From the NCBI GenBank assembly GCA_018816345.1, contig JAHIWG010000130.1, positions 1 to 37,605 of the forward strand: a DNA stretch of 37,605 nucleotides, written 5' to 3'. The translations under genes were made by a program, and so were the position numbers. Source of the stretch: Spirochaetota bacterium (lineage in GTDB: Bacteria; Spirochaetota; Spirochaetia; Treponematales; UBA12059). Under the pieces are notes generated by a model that searched no databases, was not told where the DNA came from, and saw only the letters and a list, made by a program, of their open reading frames with translations. This document shows positions 1 to 8,960 of the stretch, piece after piece. Each line of letters begins with the position of its first letter. The first letter of the stretch is position 1.

Positions 1-597
1 CTCGAGCGTTCCGAGCAGACCCTGCGCGCCGGGCGCTCGTCCTATCGGGTCAAGGGCTACTGGGGCCTCCCCGAGTTCGATACTCCCTCCTTCGCGACCG
101 AGATGATGATCGGCATGTGCGAGAACGCCATGGCCGGGCTGCTCACTCGACGGGCCCTCGTCGTCAATCCGGGGGTGGGGCGGACCGCCGGCTACATCAG
201 GGCCAGGGCCAAGGGAGCGACGATAGACCTGTGCGGACGCGACTCGCTCGCGCTCGCCGCCAGCGCCGCGAACCTGGGCTCGGGCCCCGCCGGCGCCCGG
301 GCGGACGGCGACTCAGTACCCGCGCCAGCAGTCGCCGCGTACGCCTTCACGGCCGAGCTTCCGGACGCGTCCTACGACCTCGTCGCCGAGCAGCCCGATA
401 TTACCCCGCGCGTCGACACCTTCGACTCGTGCTGGTCGGAGGCGGCCCGCGTCCTCAAGCGCGGCGGCTCGTACGTCTCGGCCATGCCGTCGGCCGCGAT
501 GGATCGTTTCGAGAAGCGACGGCCCAAGGGCTTCGTTCGCGTCGCCGAGCGCAAGAAGAAGGGCTTCGCCTGCGCCGCGTGGAGGCTGGAGTCGTAA
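1..597 (+). CDS. class I SAM-dependent methyltransferase, rRNA-type (5' truncated)
   Basis: The reading frame is open from the first base of the window, so the N-terminus lies outside it and only the C-terminal ~198 residues are seen. They contain a Rossmann-like start of a SAM site (ALVVNPGVGRTAGYIRA), then an acidic turn and ALAASAANLG. These resemble the MTS-type rRNA (guanine-N2) methyltransferases such as RsmC and RlmG. The tail (MDRFEKRRPKGF followed by a KKKGF..AAWRLE stretch) also looks like that family. The usual NPPF/NIPA catalytic loop is not recognisable; its place is taken by AEQPDITPRVD, so the substrate is uncertain and it may be a diverged paralogue. It ends 87 bp before pckG and is probably a separate transcript, because a promoter-like sequence lies in the gap. 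The methyltransferase fold is fairly likely; rRNA as substrate is inference. Confidence 0.6.
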   Translation, partial: LERSEQTLRAGRSSYRVKGYWGLPEFDTPSFATEMMIGMCENAMAGLLTRRALVVNPGVGRTAGYIRARAKGATIDLCGRDSLALAASAANLGSGPAGARADGDSVPAPAVAAYAFTAELPDASYDLVAEQPDITPRVDTFDSCWSEAARVLKRGGSYVSAMPSAAMDRFEKRRPKGFVRVAERKKKGFACAAWRLES

Positions 598-628
598 GGA
601 TTTTCCTCCGGAAGTGTCGCATTTCAGC

Positions 629-655
629 TTGTGCAACGGCCGTTTCGGGTATAAA
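629..655 (+). promoter_or_regulatory. possible promoter of pckG
   Basis: TTGTGC at 629-634 and TATAAA at 650-655 resemble sigma-70 -35 and -10 boxes. The spacer is 15 bp, shorter than optimal. Transcription would start about 20-25 bp before the pckG ATG and keep the GGAG ribosome site at 671-674. Support is motif similarity only. Confidence 0.35.
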
Positions 656-684
656 ACTTTTTCGACAGAAGGAGAGCGCCCGAA

Positions 685-2508
685 ATGAATCTCGATAGCC
701 TCAGGCACGCGCGGCTGCGCGAGTGGATAGACGAGAACGTCGCGATGTGCATGCCCGACGACGTATACGTATGCGACGGCGGCCGCGAGGAGGCCGATCG
801 CCTGGCCGAGCGAATGCTCCGCTCCGGCAGCTTCAAGCGCCTCGAGAAGCGGCCTAACTCGTTCTACGTACGGAGCGACCCGGGCGACGTCGCCAGGGTC
901 GAGAACAATACCTTCATATGCTCCCGATTCCGGGAGGAAGCCGGCCCGACCAATAACTGGCGCGATCCCCAGGAGATGAAAGGCGAGCTCAGGCAGCGTT
1001 TCTTCGGCTCGATGCGAGGGCGCACGATGTACGTCGTGCCCTTCTCGATGGGGCCCGTCGGCGGGCCCTTGTCGCAGATAGGCGTCGAGATTACCGATAG
1101 CCTCTACGTCGTCCTCAACATGCGGATCATGACGCGGATGGGCGCGGCCGTGCTCAAGGAGCTGGAGCGGGACAGGCCGTTCGTCAAGTGCCTGCACTCG
1201 GTGGGCTATCCCCTGACGGCGGGCCGCAGGGATATAGCGTGGCCCTGCGACGCCAATAACAAGTACATCGTCCACTTCCCCGAGGAGCGGGCCATATGGT
1301 CCTACGGCTCGGGCTACGGCGGCAACGCCCTGCTGGGCAAGAAGTGCTACGCCCTGCGCATAGCGAGCGTGATGGCCCGCGACCAGGGCTGGCTCGCCGA
1401 GCACATGCTCATCCTAGGCATCACCAACCCGGAGGGCAAGAAGAAGTACGTCGCCGCGGCCTTCCCCTCCGCCTGCGGCAAGACTAACCTGGCGATGCTC
1501 GTGCCTAACATTCCCGGCTGGAAGGTCGAGACGGTAGGCGACGACATAGCCTGGCTCCGCTGGGGCGACGACGGCAGGCTCTACGCCATAAACCCGGAAT
1601 ACGGTTTCTTCGGCGTAGCCCCCGGCACGAGCATGAAGTCCAACCCCAACGCGATGATGTCCGTGGAGAAGAACAGCATCTTCACGAACGTGGCCCTGAC
1701 CCCCGACGGAGACGTCTGGTGGGAAGGCATAGGCTCGGAGCCGCCGGCGGGACTCGTGGATTGGCTGGGCGAGCCGTTCGACCCGGGCAAGGGCAAGCCC
1801 GCGGCCCATCCGAACAGCCGCTTCACCGCGCCCGCCGCGCAGTGCCCCGTCATCGACCCCGCCTGGGAGGATCCCAAGGGCGTGCCCGTCAGCGCCATAC
1901 TGTTCGGGGGGAGGCGGGCCGGCACGGTACCGCTCGTGCACGAGGCCCTGGACTGGGAGCACGGCGTGTTCATGGGTTCCATCGTCTCCAGCGAGACGAC
2001 GGCCGCCGCTACCGGGGCGGTCGGGCAGCTCAGGCGCGACCCCTTCGCGATGCTGCCGTTCTGCGGCTATAACATGGGCGACTACTTCCACCATTGGCTC
2101 AGGATGGGCGAGCGCTCCGGCGTGGTGCATCCCAAGTTCTATTACGTCAACTGGTTCCGCAAGGGAGCGGACGGCAAGTTCCTCTGGCCCGGCTTCGGCG
2201 ACAACGCACGCGTCCTCAAGTGGATCTTCGAGCGCTGCGACGGCGCGGGGGAGGCCGTGGAGACGTCGATAGGCATAGTCCCCGCCCCCGGCGCCCTGGA
2301 TCTCGAGGGCCTCGACGCCAAGCCGGAGGCGATCGCCGAGCTCCTGGCCGTGCGCGAGGACGAGTGGCTGGCCGACGTGCCCGGCATCAGGGCGTTCTTC
2401 GGGAGCTTCCACGACGGCTTCCCCGAGGAGCTCTCGGCCAGGCTCGAGTGGCTGGAGCGCCGCCTGCGTAACCCCTCGGCGCATAAGACGCGGAGCGCCA
2501 TCGCCTAG
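685..2508 (+). CDS. pckG: phosphoenolpyruvate carboxykinase (GTP)
   Basis: A 607-residue protein, the normal length for the GTP-dependent class. It interconverts oxaloacetate + GTP with PEP + CO2 + GDP at the junction of the TCA cycle and gluconeogenesis; in anaerobes it often runs toward oxaloacetate. The class-specific nucleotide loop FPSACGKTN lies at about residues 260-268, and its Cys264 matches the reactive cysteine of GTP-PEPCKs. The metal/nucleotide segment [14 protein letters not shown] is at about 284-297, followed by the conserved [14 protein letters not shown]. The guanine-site region near the C-terminus includes [15 protein letters not shown]. The ATG at 685 is preceded by GGAG (671-674). 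The gene appears monocistronic: a tandem repeat follows and the next gene has its own ribosome site. Cytosolic; identification is secure. Confidence 0.97.
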   Translation: MNLDSLRHARLREWIDENVAMCMPDDVYVCDGGREEADRLAERMLRSGSFKRLEKRPNSFYVRSDPGDVARVENNTFICSRFREEAGPTNNWRDPQEMKGELRQRFFGSMRGRTMYVVPFSMGPVGGPLSQIGVEITDSLYVVLNMRIMTRMGAAVLKELERDRPFVKCLHSVGYPLTAGRRDIAWPCDANNKYIVHFPEERAIWSYGSGYGGNALLGKKCYALRIASVMARDQGWLAEHMLILGITNPEGKKKYVAAAFPSACGKTNLAMLVPNIPGWKVETVGDDIAWLRWGDDGRLYAINPEYGFFGVAPGTSMKSNPNAMMSVEKNSIFTNVALTPDGDVWWEGIGSEPPAGLVDWLGEPFDPGKGKPAAHPNSRFTAPAAQCPVIDPAWEDPKGVPVSAILFGGRRAGTVPLVHEALDWEHGVFMGSIVSSETTAAATGAVGQLRRDPFAMLPFCGYNMGDYFHHWLRMGERSGVVHPKFYYVNWFRKGADGKFLWPGFGDNARVLKWIFERCDGAGEAVETSIGIVPAPGALDLEGLDAKPEAIAELLAVREDEWLADVPGIRAFFGSFHDGFPEELSARLEWLERRLRNPSAHKTRSAIA

Positions 2509-2514
2509 TCGCGA

Positions 2515-2565
2515 CGACCGCCAAGGCGACGCGATCGCCAAGGCGACGCGACCGCCAAGGCGCGG
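2515..2565. repeat. 17-bp tandem repeat, 3 copies
   Basis: Three adjacent 17-bp units of the form CGAYCGCCAAGGCGACG occupy 2515-2531, 2532-2548 and 2549-2565, and a decayed fourth begins at 2566. They start 7 bp after the pckG stop. Immediately downstream, AACGGCCGTT (2575-2584) is a short palindrome that could help end transcription, but no T-tract follows it. Confidence 0.8.
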
Positions 2566-2645
2566 CGATTGCCTAACGGCCGTTAAAGGCCTTAGAATGA
2601 TACCGGCGGCCTGCCATGCCGGAGGCGCGCCGGGAGGCGTCCGCT

Positions 2646-3638
2646 ATGCTAGCCGCGAGAACGAAGAAGCTATATGCCATCGACCCCCGGTCGTGGGAGC
2701 ATCCCGCCGACAAGGCGGCCCTCGCCGCCCTACGGGGCGTTAAGGGGCTCGACGACGTAGCAAAATTCGTGTTCGGGAAGACGGGCGAGCAGTCGCTCCG
2801 GCTGCTCCATATTGCGTCGTCCGTGCGGGTTACGCCTAACCAGTTCCCGCGGGTCCATCAGATGATGGAAAGGACGGTAGACGCGTTCGACTGGGGCTAC
2901 AGGCCCGAGGTCTTCGTGACCCAGAGCCCCTTCTTCAACGCGGGCGTCTACGGCGTCGCCGAGCCTTTCGTAGTGCTGAATAGCTCCGTCGTCTCACGCC
3001 TGGACGACGCGGAGCTGGCCTGCGTCGTAGCCCACGAGATGGGCCATATCATGAGCGGCCACGCGGCCTATAAGACCCTCCTATGGCTACTGCTCAACCT
3101 GTCGACTAATATCGCTCCGGCCGCCGAGCTCGTCATCGCCCCGATCGTCGCGGCCCTACGCGAGTGGGACCGCAAGAGCGAGCTGTCGGCGGACAGGGCC
3201 GGCCTGCTCGCTACCCAGTCCGAGGACCCGAATTACGCCGTGCTGATGAAGATGGCGGGCGGCGACGACGTCACCCAGCTCAATATGAACGATTTCTTCG
3301 CCCAGGCCGAGGAGTACGAGAGCCGCAAGGGCTTGCTGGACGGCATCCACAAGATACTCAATACGGTGTGGGAATCGCATCCTTTCCCGGTGATACGCCT
3401 AAAGGAGCTCCGGTCATGGGCCGCATCGGGCCAGTACCGGGCCATCCTCGACGGCAATTACCTGAAGCGCGGTTTCTACGAGGCGGACGCGGCCTCCGAT
3501 ATCAAGCGGGGCTTCGATTTCTATAAGGAAGAGCTGGCGAAGGGCGACGATCCCCTGTCTACGGCGGCCCGCTCCCTGGGAGAGGGCCTTAATAAACTGG
3601 GCGAGGGCATCGGAGAGGCGCTCAAGGGACTGTTCTAG
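2646..3638 (+). CDS. M48 family zinc metalloprotease
   Basis: A 330-residue protein. HEMGH at about residues 130-134 is the HExxH zinc motif, and the glutamate of ELSADRAG (about residue 179) is the expected third ligand, as in the M48 (HtpX/Ste24-like) clan. Unlike HtpX there is no clear N-terminal membrane pair and no signal peptide. One hydrophobic stretch just after the zinc site (LLWLLLNLSTNIAPAAELVIAPIVAAL) might be membrane-associated. It resembles bacterial 'Zn-dependent protease with chaperone function' proteins whose substrates are unknown. The ATG at 2646 was chosen because GGGAGG (2632-2637) lies 8 bp before it; the earlier in-frame ATG at 2616 has no ribosome site. The last 17 bp overlap the convergent zur gene. 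The peptidase family is secure and the cellular role is not. Confidence 0.85.
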   Translation: MLAARTKKLYAIDPRSWEHPADKAALAALRGVKGLDDVAKFVFGKTGEQSLRLLHIASSVRVTPNQFPRVHQMMERTVDAFDWGYRPEVFVTQSPFFNAGVYGVAEPFVVLNSSVVSRLDDAELACVVAHEMGHIMSGHAAYKTLLWLLLNLSTNIAPAAELVIAPIVAALREWDRKSELSADRAGLLATQSEDPNYAVLMKMAGGDDVTQLNMNDFFAQAEEYESRKGLLDGIHKILNTVWESHPFPVIRLKELRSWAASGQYRAILDGNYLKRGFYEADAASDIKRGFDFYKEELAKGDDPLSTAARSLGEGLNKLGEGIGEALKGLF

Positions 3639-4008
3639 CGGCGCAGTCGCGGCACTTCCCCGAGAGGTACATCGTATGCCTCGAGACGCGTAGGCCGAGT
3701 TCCCTCTCGAATTCCGAAACGAGGCCGCCTATCCTGCAGGCGCCGAGGTCTATGAACCGGTGGCACGACTCGCAGTGGAACCAGTGGCGATGCGGGGCGT
3801 TGGCGCCCACGTAGAATCGCTCGACCCCGCGCTCCGCGCAGTGCAGCACGAACGACTCGGCGAGGCCCTCGTCCTCGAGGTAATGGAGCGCCCGGTAGAC
3901 CGTCGCCTGGTCGCAGCAGCCCGCGACCGCCGCCGCGACGCCTCCCGCCGACATGGGCTCTCGGGAGCCGTTCAGGGTCTCGAGCACCGCGGCCCTCGCC
4001 CTGGTCAT
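3622..4008 (-). CDS. zur: Fur-family zinc-responsive repressor (Zur)
   Basis: A 128-residue protein with the Fur layout. An N-terminal winged helix holds the recognition helix DQATVYRALHYLEDEGL (about residues 33-49). The dimerisation/metal domain has HRHWFHCESC (73-82) and a C-terminal CRDC (119-122); the two Cys-x2-Cys pairs form the structural zinc site of this family. The ATG overlaps the znuB stop (ATGA), so it is the last cistron of the zinc-transporter operon. That placement is the main argument for Zur rather than Fur or PerR. Zinc would be the co-repressor, and the likely operator is the palindrome at 6715-6731, making the operon autoregulated. Its 3' end overlaps the convergent M48 gene by 17 bp. 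Fur family is certain; zinc specificity is inferred from context. Confidence 0.88.
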   Translation of the reverse strand: MTRARAAVLETLNGSREPMSAGGVAAAVAGCCDQATVYRALHYLEDEGLAESFVLHCAERGVERFYVGANAPHRHWFHCESCHRFIDLGACRIGGLVSEFERELGLRVSRHTMYLSGKCRDCAARTVP

Positions 4009-4886
4009 GCCGTCGTCTCCGCCGCGCGGGGCTTCCTCCCGGTAGCCCTGGAGCGGATCGCGACTATGGCGGCAATCGTCAGGAACGCCGCGCCGGCAAA
4101 GACGACGACGACCGCTCCCGCCGGCATGTCCAGCGCCCAGCTCGCCGCGAGGCCCCCCGCCGTGAAGGCCGCGGATAGGACGGAGCCGCCTATCATCATC
4201 GCGGCGAGGTTCCTGGCCGCGAACCCGGCGGTCCCGGCCGGCAGGGTCAGCATCGCGATGACCATGACTATGCCCACGAAGGTCTGGAGCAGCACTATGG
4301 CGACGGCCGTCACAGCGAGCGTGGCCACGAAAACGGCGTCCGTGGGCACGCCCCTGACGCGGGCGAATTCCTCGTCGAAGGCGCTCGCCTCTATCTGGGG
4401 GTAGAAGCGCCAGGCCAGGAAGACGACGATCGCGTCGAGGACGGCGAGCATGACGAGGTCGCGGGTCGAGACGAGGAGTATGTTGCCGAAGAGGTAGCTC
4501 ATGGGGTCGGCGTAGCCCGGGGTCTTGGCGATGAATAGGACGCCCACGCTCATGCCTACGGCCCAAAGGGCGTTTATGACCGTGTCCTCCCGTTGCTTCG
4601 CCTTGAGCGAGACGAAGCCTATTATCGCCGCCGACGCCAGGGCGAATACCAGGGCCCCCGCGATAGGAGGCAGGCCCGGGAAAACGCCCTTGGCCGCCAG
4701 GTAGAGCGCCATGCCTATCCCGCCCAGCACCGCGTGCGATATGGCGCCGGCGAGACCGGCGATACGCTTGACCGTCACCACGGAACCGATGACGCCGAAC
4801 AGTACGGATGACAGGAGCCCCGCGGCCAGCGCGTTGCGAACGAACGGCATCGACGGGTCGAGGAGGGCGGAAATATAGCCGCTCAT
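4005..4886 (-). CDS. znuB: zinc/metal ABC transporter permease
   Basis: A 293-residue integral membrane protein of the ABC-3 (ZnuB/TroC/MntB) family, with about eight or nine hydrophobic helices. Family landmarks include RIAGLAGAISHAVLGGIG near residue 40, LFGNILLVS near the middle, and the late helix containing QTFVGIVMVIAMLTLPAGTA. It forms the channel through which metal delivered by the binding protein crosses the inner membrane, powered by the adjacent ATPase. Its ATG overlaps the znuC stop and its stop overlaps the zur start, each by 4 bp, which indicates translational coupling. Zinc rather than manganese or iron is inferred from the linked Zur-like regulator and the operator type. Confidence 0.92.
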   Translation of the reverse strand: MSGYISALLDPSMPFVRNALAAGLLSSVLFGVIGSVVTVKRIAGLAGAISHAVLGGIGMALYLAAKGVFPGLPPIAGALVFALASAAIIGFVSLKAKQREDTVINALWAVGMSVGVLFIAKTPGYADPMSYLFGNILLVSTRDLVMLAVLDAIVVFLAWRFYPQIEASAFDEEFARVRGVPTDAVFVATLAVTAVAIVLLQTFVGIVMVIAMLTLPAGTAGFAARNLAAMMIGGSVLSAAFTAGGLAASWALDMPAGAVVVVFAGAAFLTIAAIVAIRSRATGRKPRAAETTA

Positions 4887-5767
4887 AGCCCCGCCTTCCC
4901 GCCGCAGCAGCCGTCGTCCGGCAGTTCCGTGTCATGGAGCACCTGCAGCGCGGGGCCGCCGTACTGATCGCTGGCGACGTGGGAAGCGGGCGTCGCCAGA
5001 TGCCTGATGACGCTGCGCCCGTGCCCGCGCTCCCCCACGCAGAACACGGAGTCGGTGAGCGCGGTGACGAAGCCCGTGTCGTGGGTCACGACCAGTATGG
5101 TCGCCTCGCCCTTCAGCCCGCCGAGCGTCTCGAATAGCCTGGCCTCGCTCTCCGCGTCCATGTTGGCCGTAGGCTCGTCGAGGACCAGCAGTTCCGGCTC
5201 GGCGGCCAGGGCCCTGGCCACGAGGACGCGCCGCCTCTGCCCTCCGGAAAGGGCGGAGTAGGGGCGGCCGGCGAGCTCCGAGACGTCGGCCATCGCGAGC
5301 GCGTTCAGTACGGCCCTCTCGTCGTCCCTGCCGTAGCGCCTCGTCGAGCTATGGAGCCGGCCCATCCTGACGACCTCGGCTACGGAGATGGGGAAGGCGG
5401 GGTCGTACGACACGTGCTGCGGCACGTAGCCGATGGAGCGCCTCGCCTCCTCGGGCGGCAGGCCGAGCACCGAGACGCGGCCCGCGGAGGGCCTGGCCAG
5501 GCCGAGCAGGAGCTTGAGCACCGTCGTCTTGCCGGCGCCGTTAGGGCCGACGAGGGCGGCGAATTCGCCCGCGTGGATATGGAAGCGCGCGCCGTCGAGG
5601 ACGGGTACCTCGCCGTACGAGAACGATACGTCGTCGAAGCGCACGGCTACGACCGGGGCGGCCTCGGCGGACCCGTACGGGGCCCGAGGAACGGGGGCCG
5701 GCGAAGGAGAGGCGCCCGCCGCGGAGTCTCGTGAGGCGGGGGCTCCCGCCGCGCTGACGCGCGTCAC
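4883..5767 (-). CDS. znuC: zinc/metal ABC transporter ATP-binding protein
   Basis: A 294-residue ABC ATPase. Walker A GPNGAGKT is at about 74-81, the Q-loop at about Gln117, signature LSGGQ at 173-177, Walker B LLVLDEP at about 193-199 and the switch histidine at 229 (VVTHD). The order and sequence fit the metal-importer subfamily. The start is GTG, overlapping the znuA stop as GTGA. Two parts are unusual. An Ala/Pro/Ser-rich N-terminal extension of about 38 residues precedes the ATPase fold. A C-terminal tail of about 50 residues contains two histidines and ends in CCGG, so it could bind metal. Both tails look low-complexity and are presumably disordered. Cytosolic side of the membrane, paired with ZnuB. 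Confidence 0.93.
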   Translation of the reverse strand: MTRVSAAGAPASRDSAAGASPSPAPVPRAPYGSAEAAPVVAVRFDDVSFSYGEVPVLDGARFHIHAGEFAALVGPNGAGKTTVLKLLLGLARPSAGRVSVLGLPPEEARRSIGYVPQHVSYDPAFPISVAEVVRMGRLHSSTRRYGRDDERAVLNALAMADVSELAGRPYSALSGGQRRRVLVARALAAEPELLVLDEPTANMDAESEARLFETLGGLKGEATILVVTHDTGFVTALTDSVFCVGERGHGRSVIRHLATPASHVASDQYGGPALQVLHDTELPDDGCCGGKAGL

Positions 5768-6678
5768 GGCCGCGACTCCCGCAGGGCCGTCCCGATGCGC
5801 CTTAGGTTATCCAGCCAGTCCCTGGCCAAGGGGTCTATAGTGACGACGACGCCGCCTATAGAGTCGGCGATAGCCTTCGCGGCGCTCGAGGGGAACTGCG
5901 CCTGAACGAAGACGACCTTGGCGCCGTCCGCCCTGGCCTCCGCTATAAGCGCCGCCAGGGCCTTCTGCGTCGGTTCCTTGCCGCCAGTCTCCACCGCCTC
6001 CTGCTCGATGCCGAACTCGTCCAGCAGGTATCCGAAGGACGGATGATAGACGAACACCGTAGCGCCGCGCAGCGGCTCGAGGGTTCGGGCCAGCTCGTCG
6101 TAGACCGCGTCGACGTCCCGCGCGAAGGCGTCGTGGTTGGCGGAGTACGCGGAGGTCCCGCCAGGATCGGAGGCGGTCAGGGCGTCCCTGATAGACGCCG
6201 CCATCGCCTTGACCGCCTGTCGGCCCAGCCAGACGTGGGGGTCCCGCCCGCCTTTGGCCTCCCCGATAGCCTCAGGGCTCTTTCCCGGCTCTCCCTCGTG
6301 GCTATGGGCGGATAGGTCCCGGTATACAACGCCGCTCGTCGTGTCGGCGATGCGGAGGCCGGGATATAGCGCGGAGACCTTCGGGACCAGCGAGCGCTCG
6401 AATTCCGCGCCTATGGTAAGCCACAGCGTCGCGGACGAGAGGTCCGCCATCTGCCTGGGCGTGGGCTCGTACGAGTGGGGACTCTGCCCCGGGCCTACGA
6501 GTACGACCGGCCTGAACCTGCCGCCGGCTATCCGCTCCACGAAATAGGCCTGGGGCTGGATGCTCACGACGACGGCGGGAGCTCCTCTGAGGGATTCCCT
6601 GCTCCCCATCGCGAATGCCGTCGCGGCCGCAAGGACCGCGAGGGCCGCTACCGCGGCGAACGTTCTGCTCGACCTCAT
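5764..6678 (-). CDS. znuA: zinc-binding periplasmic protein
   Basis: A 304-residue cluster A-I metal-binding protein. A signal peptide (MRSS, then a hydrophobic stretch ending AFA before MGSRES) directs export. All four expected ligands are present: His68 in SPHSYEP, His148 in DPHVWLG, His212 in YHPSFGYLLDEFG and Asp282 in TIDPLARDW. A short His-containing loop (SAHSHEGEPGK, about 123-133) is a reduced version of the His-rich loop of ZnuA proteins. The ATG at 6678 is preceded by GGAGG (complement of 6684-6688). A longer open frame to 6861 runs through the operator region and is not used. First gene of the operon. Zinc is favoured by the loop and regulator; manganese is less likely. Confidence 0.93.
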   Translation of the reverse strand: MRSSRTFAAVAALAVLAAATAFAMGSRESLRGAPAVVVSIQPQAYFVERIAGGRFRPVVLVGPGQSPHSYEPTPRQMADLSSATLWLTIGAEFERSLVPKVSALYPGLRIADTTSGVVYRDLSAHSHEGEPGKSPEAIGEAKGGRDPHVWLGRQAVKAMAASIRDALTASDPGGTSAYSANHDAFARDVDAVYDELARTLEPLRGATVFVYHPSFGYLLDEFGIEQEAVETGGKEPTQKALAALIAEARADGAKVVFVQAQFPSSAAKAIADSIGGVVVTIDPLARDWLDNLRRIGTALRESRP

Positions 6679-6714
6679 CGAAACCTCCGTATGACTATCC
6701 GCGTTCTTGATTAC

Positions 6715-6731
6715 TTGCGAATCATTTGCAA
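6715..6731. promoter_or_regulatory. candidate Zur operator
   Basis: TTGCGAATCATTTGCAA is a 17-bp palindrome around a central C with one mismatched pair. Its AATnATT core and 7-1-7 spacing are those of Zur/Fur boxes. It lies 37 bp upstream of the znuA ATG, where it could block that promoter. The hppA promoter, firing the other way, is about 70 bp further away. Zur binding is inference from the motif and the gene context. Confidence 0.55.
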
Positions 6732-6798
6732 AAATACTGTAGCGAACGCTATTTCGGCAAGCGCGTCGGTATAGTATTCTGTGCTGGGGTGATTTTTG

Positions 6799-6827
6799 TT
6801 GCCGACTCAGGTGCCGTGCCGTATACT
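6799..6827 (+). promoter_or_regulatory. sigma-70-type promoter of hppA
   Basis: TTGCCG (6799-6804) and TATACT (6822-6827) are separated by exactly 17 bp. The predicted start near 6834 gives an AT-rich leader of about 50 nt before the GTG at 6884. Confidence 0.6.
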
Positions 6828-6883
6828 CTGATGCTATATTTATGTAAATATGAAAGTACATTCATGTTAAGGGGGGCTTTATT

Positions 6884-8956
6884 GTGAACGTTACTTGGGT
6901 ATTAATAATTACGGCGCTAGGAGGGGCGGTAGCGATAGCCTACGCCGTCGTCAAGAGCGTATGGATCAAGAAGCGGCCGATAGGTAACGATACCCTCGCG
7001 CGTATCGGGGGCTACATCGCCGACGGCGCGCAAGCGTTCCTGAAGCGCGAGTATACGGTCCTCGTACCCTTCGTAGCCCTCGTGGCCCTGTTCCTCGGTG
7101 TCGCCAGCTCAGGGGCGCTCCGGCTTACCTCGTTCGCCTTCGTCCTCGGCGCTACCTGCTCCGCGGCCGCCGGCTACTTCGGCATGAGGACGGCCACCGC
7201 CGCGAATTCCAGGACAGCGTCGGCCGCCGCGGGCGGGATAGGGCCCGCGCTCTCGGTGGCCTTCGCCGGCGGCTCGGTCATGGGCATGACGGTTGTCGGC
7301 CTCGCCCTGCTAGGCATATCCGCCCTGCTCGCGATAGGGGTCGCCATGTTCGGCGACTCCCTGCCGGCCTTCCGCGACACCATCTTCCCGATCCTGTCCG
7401 GCTTCAGCCTCGGCGCCTCGACGATAGCCCTCTTCGCCCGCGTAGGCGGCGGAATCTTCACGAAGGCCGCGGACGTCGGCGCCGACCTCGTCGGCAAGGT
7501 AGAGGCCGGCATCCCGGAGGACGACCCCCGGAATCCCGCCGTCATAGCCGATAACGTGGGCGACAACGTCGGCGACGTCGCCGGCATGGGCGCGGACCTA
7601 TTCGAGTCATACGTCGGCTCCATCGTCGGCTGCGTCGTCCTCGGCGTCGGCGTCGCCGCGTCCGACGGGATGCGCCTCCGCCTCGCCCTGCTCCCCGTGC
7701 TGATGGCCGCGATGGGCGTCGTCGCCTCGATACTAGGTACCTTCCTCGTCCGCGCCAAGCCCGGGCGCTCGCCCCAGAAGGCTCTCAACGCCGGCAGCTT
7801 CGGCGCCGCCGCCCTCGCCGCCGCGCTGCTCTATCCCCTGGCCGCGCTCGCCCTCGGCCGCGGGACCTTCGACGGCGGCAAGGGCGCCCTCCACGTCGCC
7901 TTGGCGGCCATATTCGGCTTGGCCTCAGGAACCGCGATAGGACTCCTCACAGAGTTCTTCACGGGCACCGATACGGCTCCGGTACGCAAGATAGAGCGTT
8001 CCTGCGATACCGGCGCGGCTACGGCCATCATCTCCGGCCTCGGCGTCGGGATGCTCTCCACCCTGCCTCCTATCCTCGTCATATCGGGCGCCATACTCGG
8101 AAGCTACGCGCTGGCGGGCCTCTACGGCATAGGCATGGCGGCCCTCGGCATGCTCGTCACCCTCGGCATCCAGCTATCCGTCGACGCGTACGGCCCCATC
8201 GCGGACAACGCGGGCGGGCTGGCCGTCATGTCGGCGATGGATCCCCACGTCCGCGAGGTCACCGACGAGCTAGACGCGGTCGGCAACACGACCGCGGCCG
8301 TCGGCAAGGGCTTCGCGATAGGCTCCGCGGCGTTGACGGCCATCATACTGTTCAGCGCCTTCGCCCAGTCGGCCGGCGGCGCCAACGTCCTGGTCTTCAA
8401 CATCACCGATCCGCGCGTGCTCGTAGGCCTCCTCCTCGGCGGCATGATCCCCTTCCTGTTCTCCTCGCTGGCGATGGACGCCATCGGCGTCTCCGCCTTC
8501 GCCATGATAGAGGAGGTCCGCAGGCAGTTCCGAGAGCGCCCCGGCATACTCGAGGAGACGGAGACCCCGGATTACCGCGCCTGCGTCGACATATCGACCC
8601 AGGCCGCGCTTAAGAAGATGATACTGCCGGGCCTTATAGCCGCGGCGAGCCCGGTCGTGGTAGGATTCGCGGGAGGGATCGAGATGCTCGGCGGCCTACT
8701 GGCGGGAGTCACCGTGACCGGCGTCCTCATGGCTATCTTCATGTCTAACTCGGGCGGAGCCTGGGATAACGCGAAGAAGCTCATCGAGAGCCGCGTCAAC
8801 GGGAAGGGCTCCGACGCGCACAAGGCGGCCGTGGTCGGCGATACCGTAGGCGATCCGTTCAAGGATACCGCGGGCCCGGCCCTGAACATCCTGATCAAGC
8901 TCATGGCGATCATCTCCCTGGTGATCGCGCCGATGCTCAAGACGTATTGGGGGTAG
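6884..8956 (+). CDS. hppA: membrane-bound proton/sodium-pumping pyrophosphatase
   Basis: A 690-residue polytopic membrane protein with about 15-16 helices. It hydrolyses pyrophosphate to pump H+ or Na+ across the membrane, recovering energy from biosynthetic PPi. The substrate-site signature [18 protein letters not shown] followed by [19 protein letters not shown] is canonical. A second acidic site is [17 protein letters not shown] near the C-terminus. The segment [20 protein letters not shown] has Ala and Gly where K+-independent enzymes carry Lys and Thr, so this is the K+-dependent subtype. Whether it moves H+ or Na+ cannot be decided by eye. The start is GTG at 6884, preceded by a G-rich ribosome site (6871-6876). 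The next gene starts 4 bp after the stop. Confidence 0.96.
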   Translation: MNVTWVLIITALGGAVAIAYAVVKSVWIKKRPIGNDTLARIGGYIADGAQAFLKREYTVLVPFVALVALFLGVASSGALRLTSFAFVLGATCSAAAGYFGMRTATAANSRTASAAAGGIGPALSVAFAGGSVMGMTVVGLALLGISALLAIGVAMFGDSLPAFRDTIFPILSGFSLGASTIALFARVGGGIFTKAADVGADLVGKVEAGIPEDDPRNPAVIADNVGDNVGDVAGMGADLFESYVGSIVGCVVLGVGVAASDGMRLRLALLPVLMAAMGVVASILGTFLVRAKPGRSPQKALNAGSFGAAALAAALLYPLAALALGRGTFDGGKGALHVALAAIFGLASGTAIGLLTEFFTGTDTAPVRKIERSCDTGAATAIISGLGVGMLSTLPPILVISGAILGSYALAGLYGIGMAALGMLVTLGIQLSVDAYGPIADNAGGLAVMSAMDPHVREVTDELDAVGNTTAAVGKGFAIGSAALTAIILFSAFAQSAGGANVLVFNITDPRVLVGLLLGGMIPFLFSSLAMDAIGVSAFAMIEEVRRQFRERPGILEETETPDYRACVDISTQAALKKMILPGLIAAASPVVVGFAGGIEMLGGLLAGVTVTGVLMAIFMSNSGGAWDNAKKLIESRVNGKGSDAHKAAVVGDTVGDPFKDTAGPALNILIKLMAIISLVIAPMLKTYWG

Positions 8957-8960
8957 GAAG

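Noticed and set aside
313-1404. Long minus-strand open frame opposite the methyltransferase and pckG
   Set aside because: It is the antisense shadow of GC-rich coding sequence; no ribosome site, no recognisable protein, and it overlaps the secure pckG gene.
1414-2541. 375-codon minus-strand frame opposite pckG
   Set aside because: It mirrors the conserved PEPCK frame with low-complexity composition typical of GC-rich shadows.
6679-6861. N-terminal extension of znuA to 6861
   Set aside because: It would translate through the operator and promoter region, has no ribosome site and hides the clear signal peptide starting at 6678.
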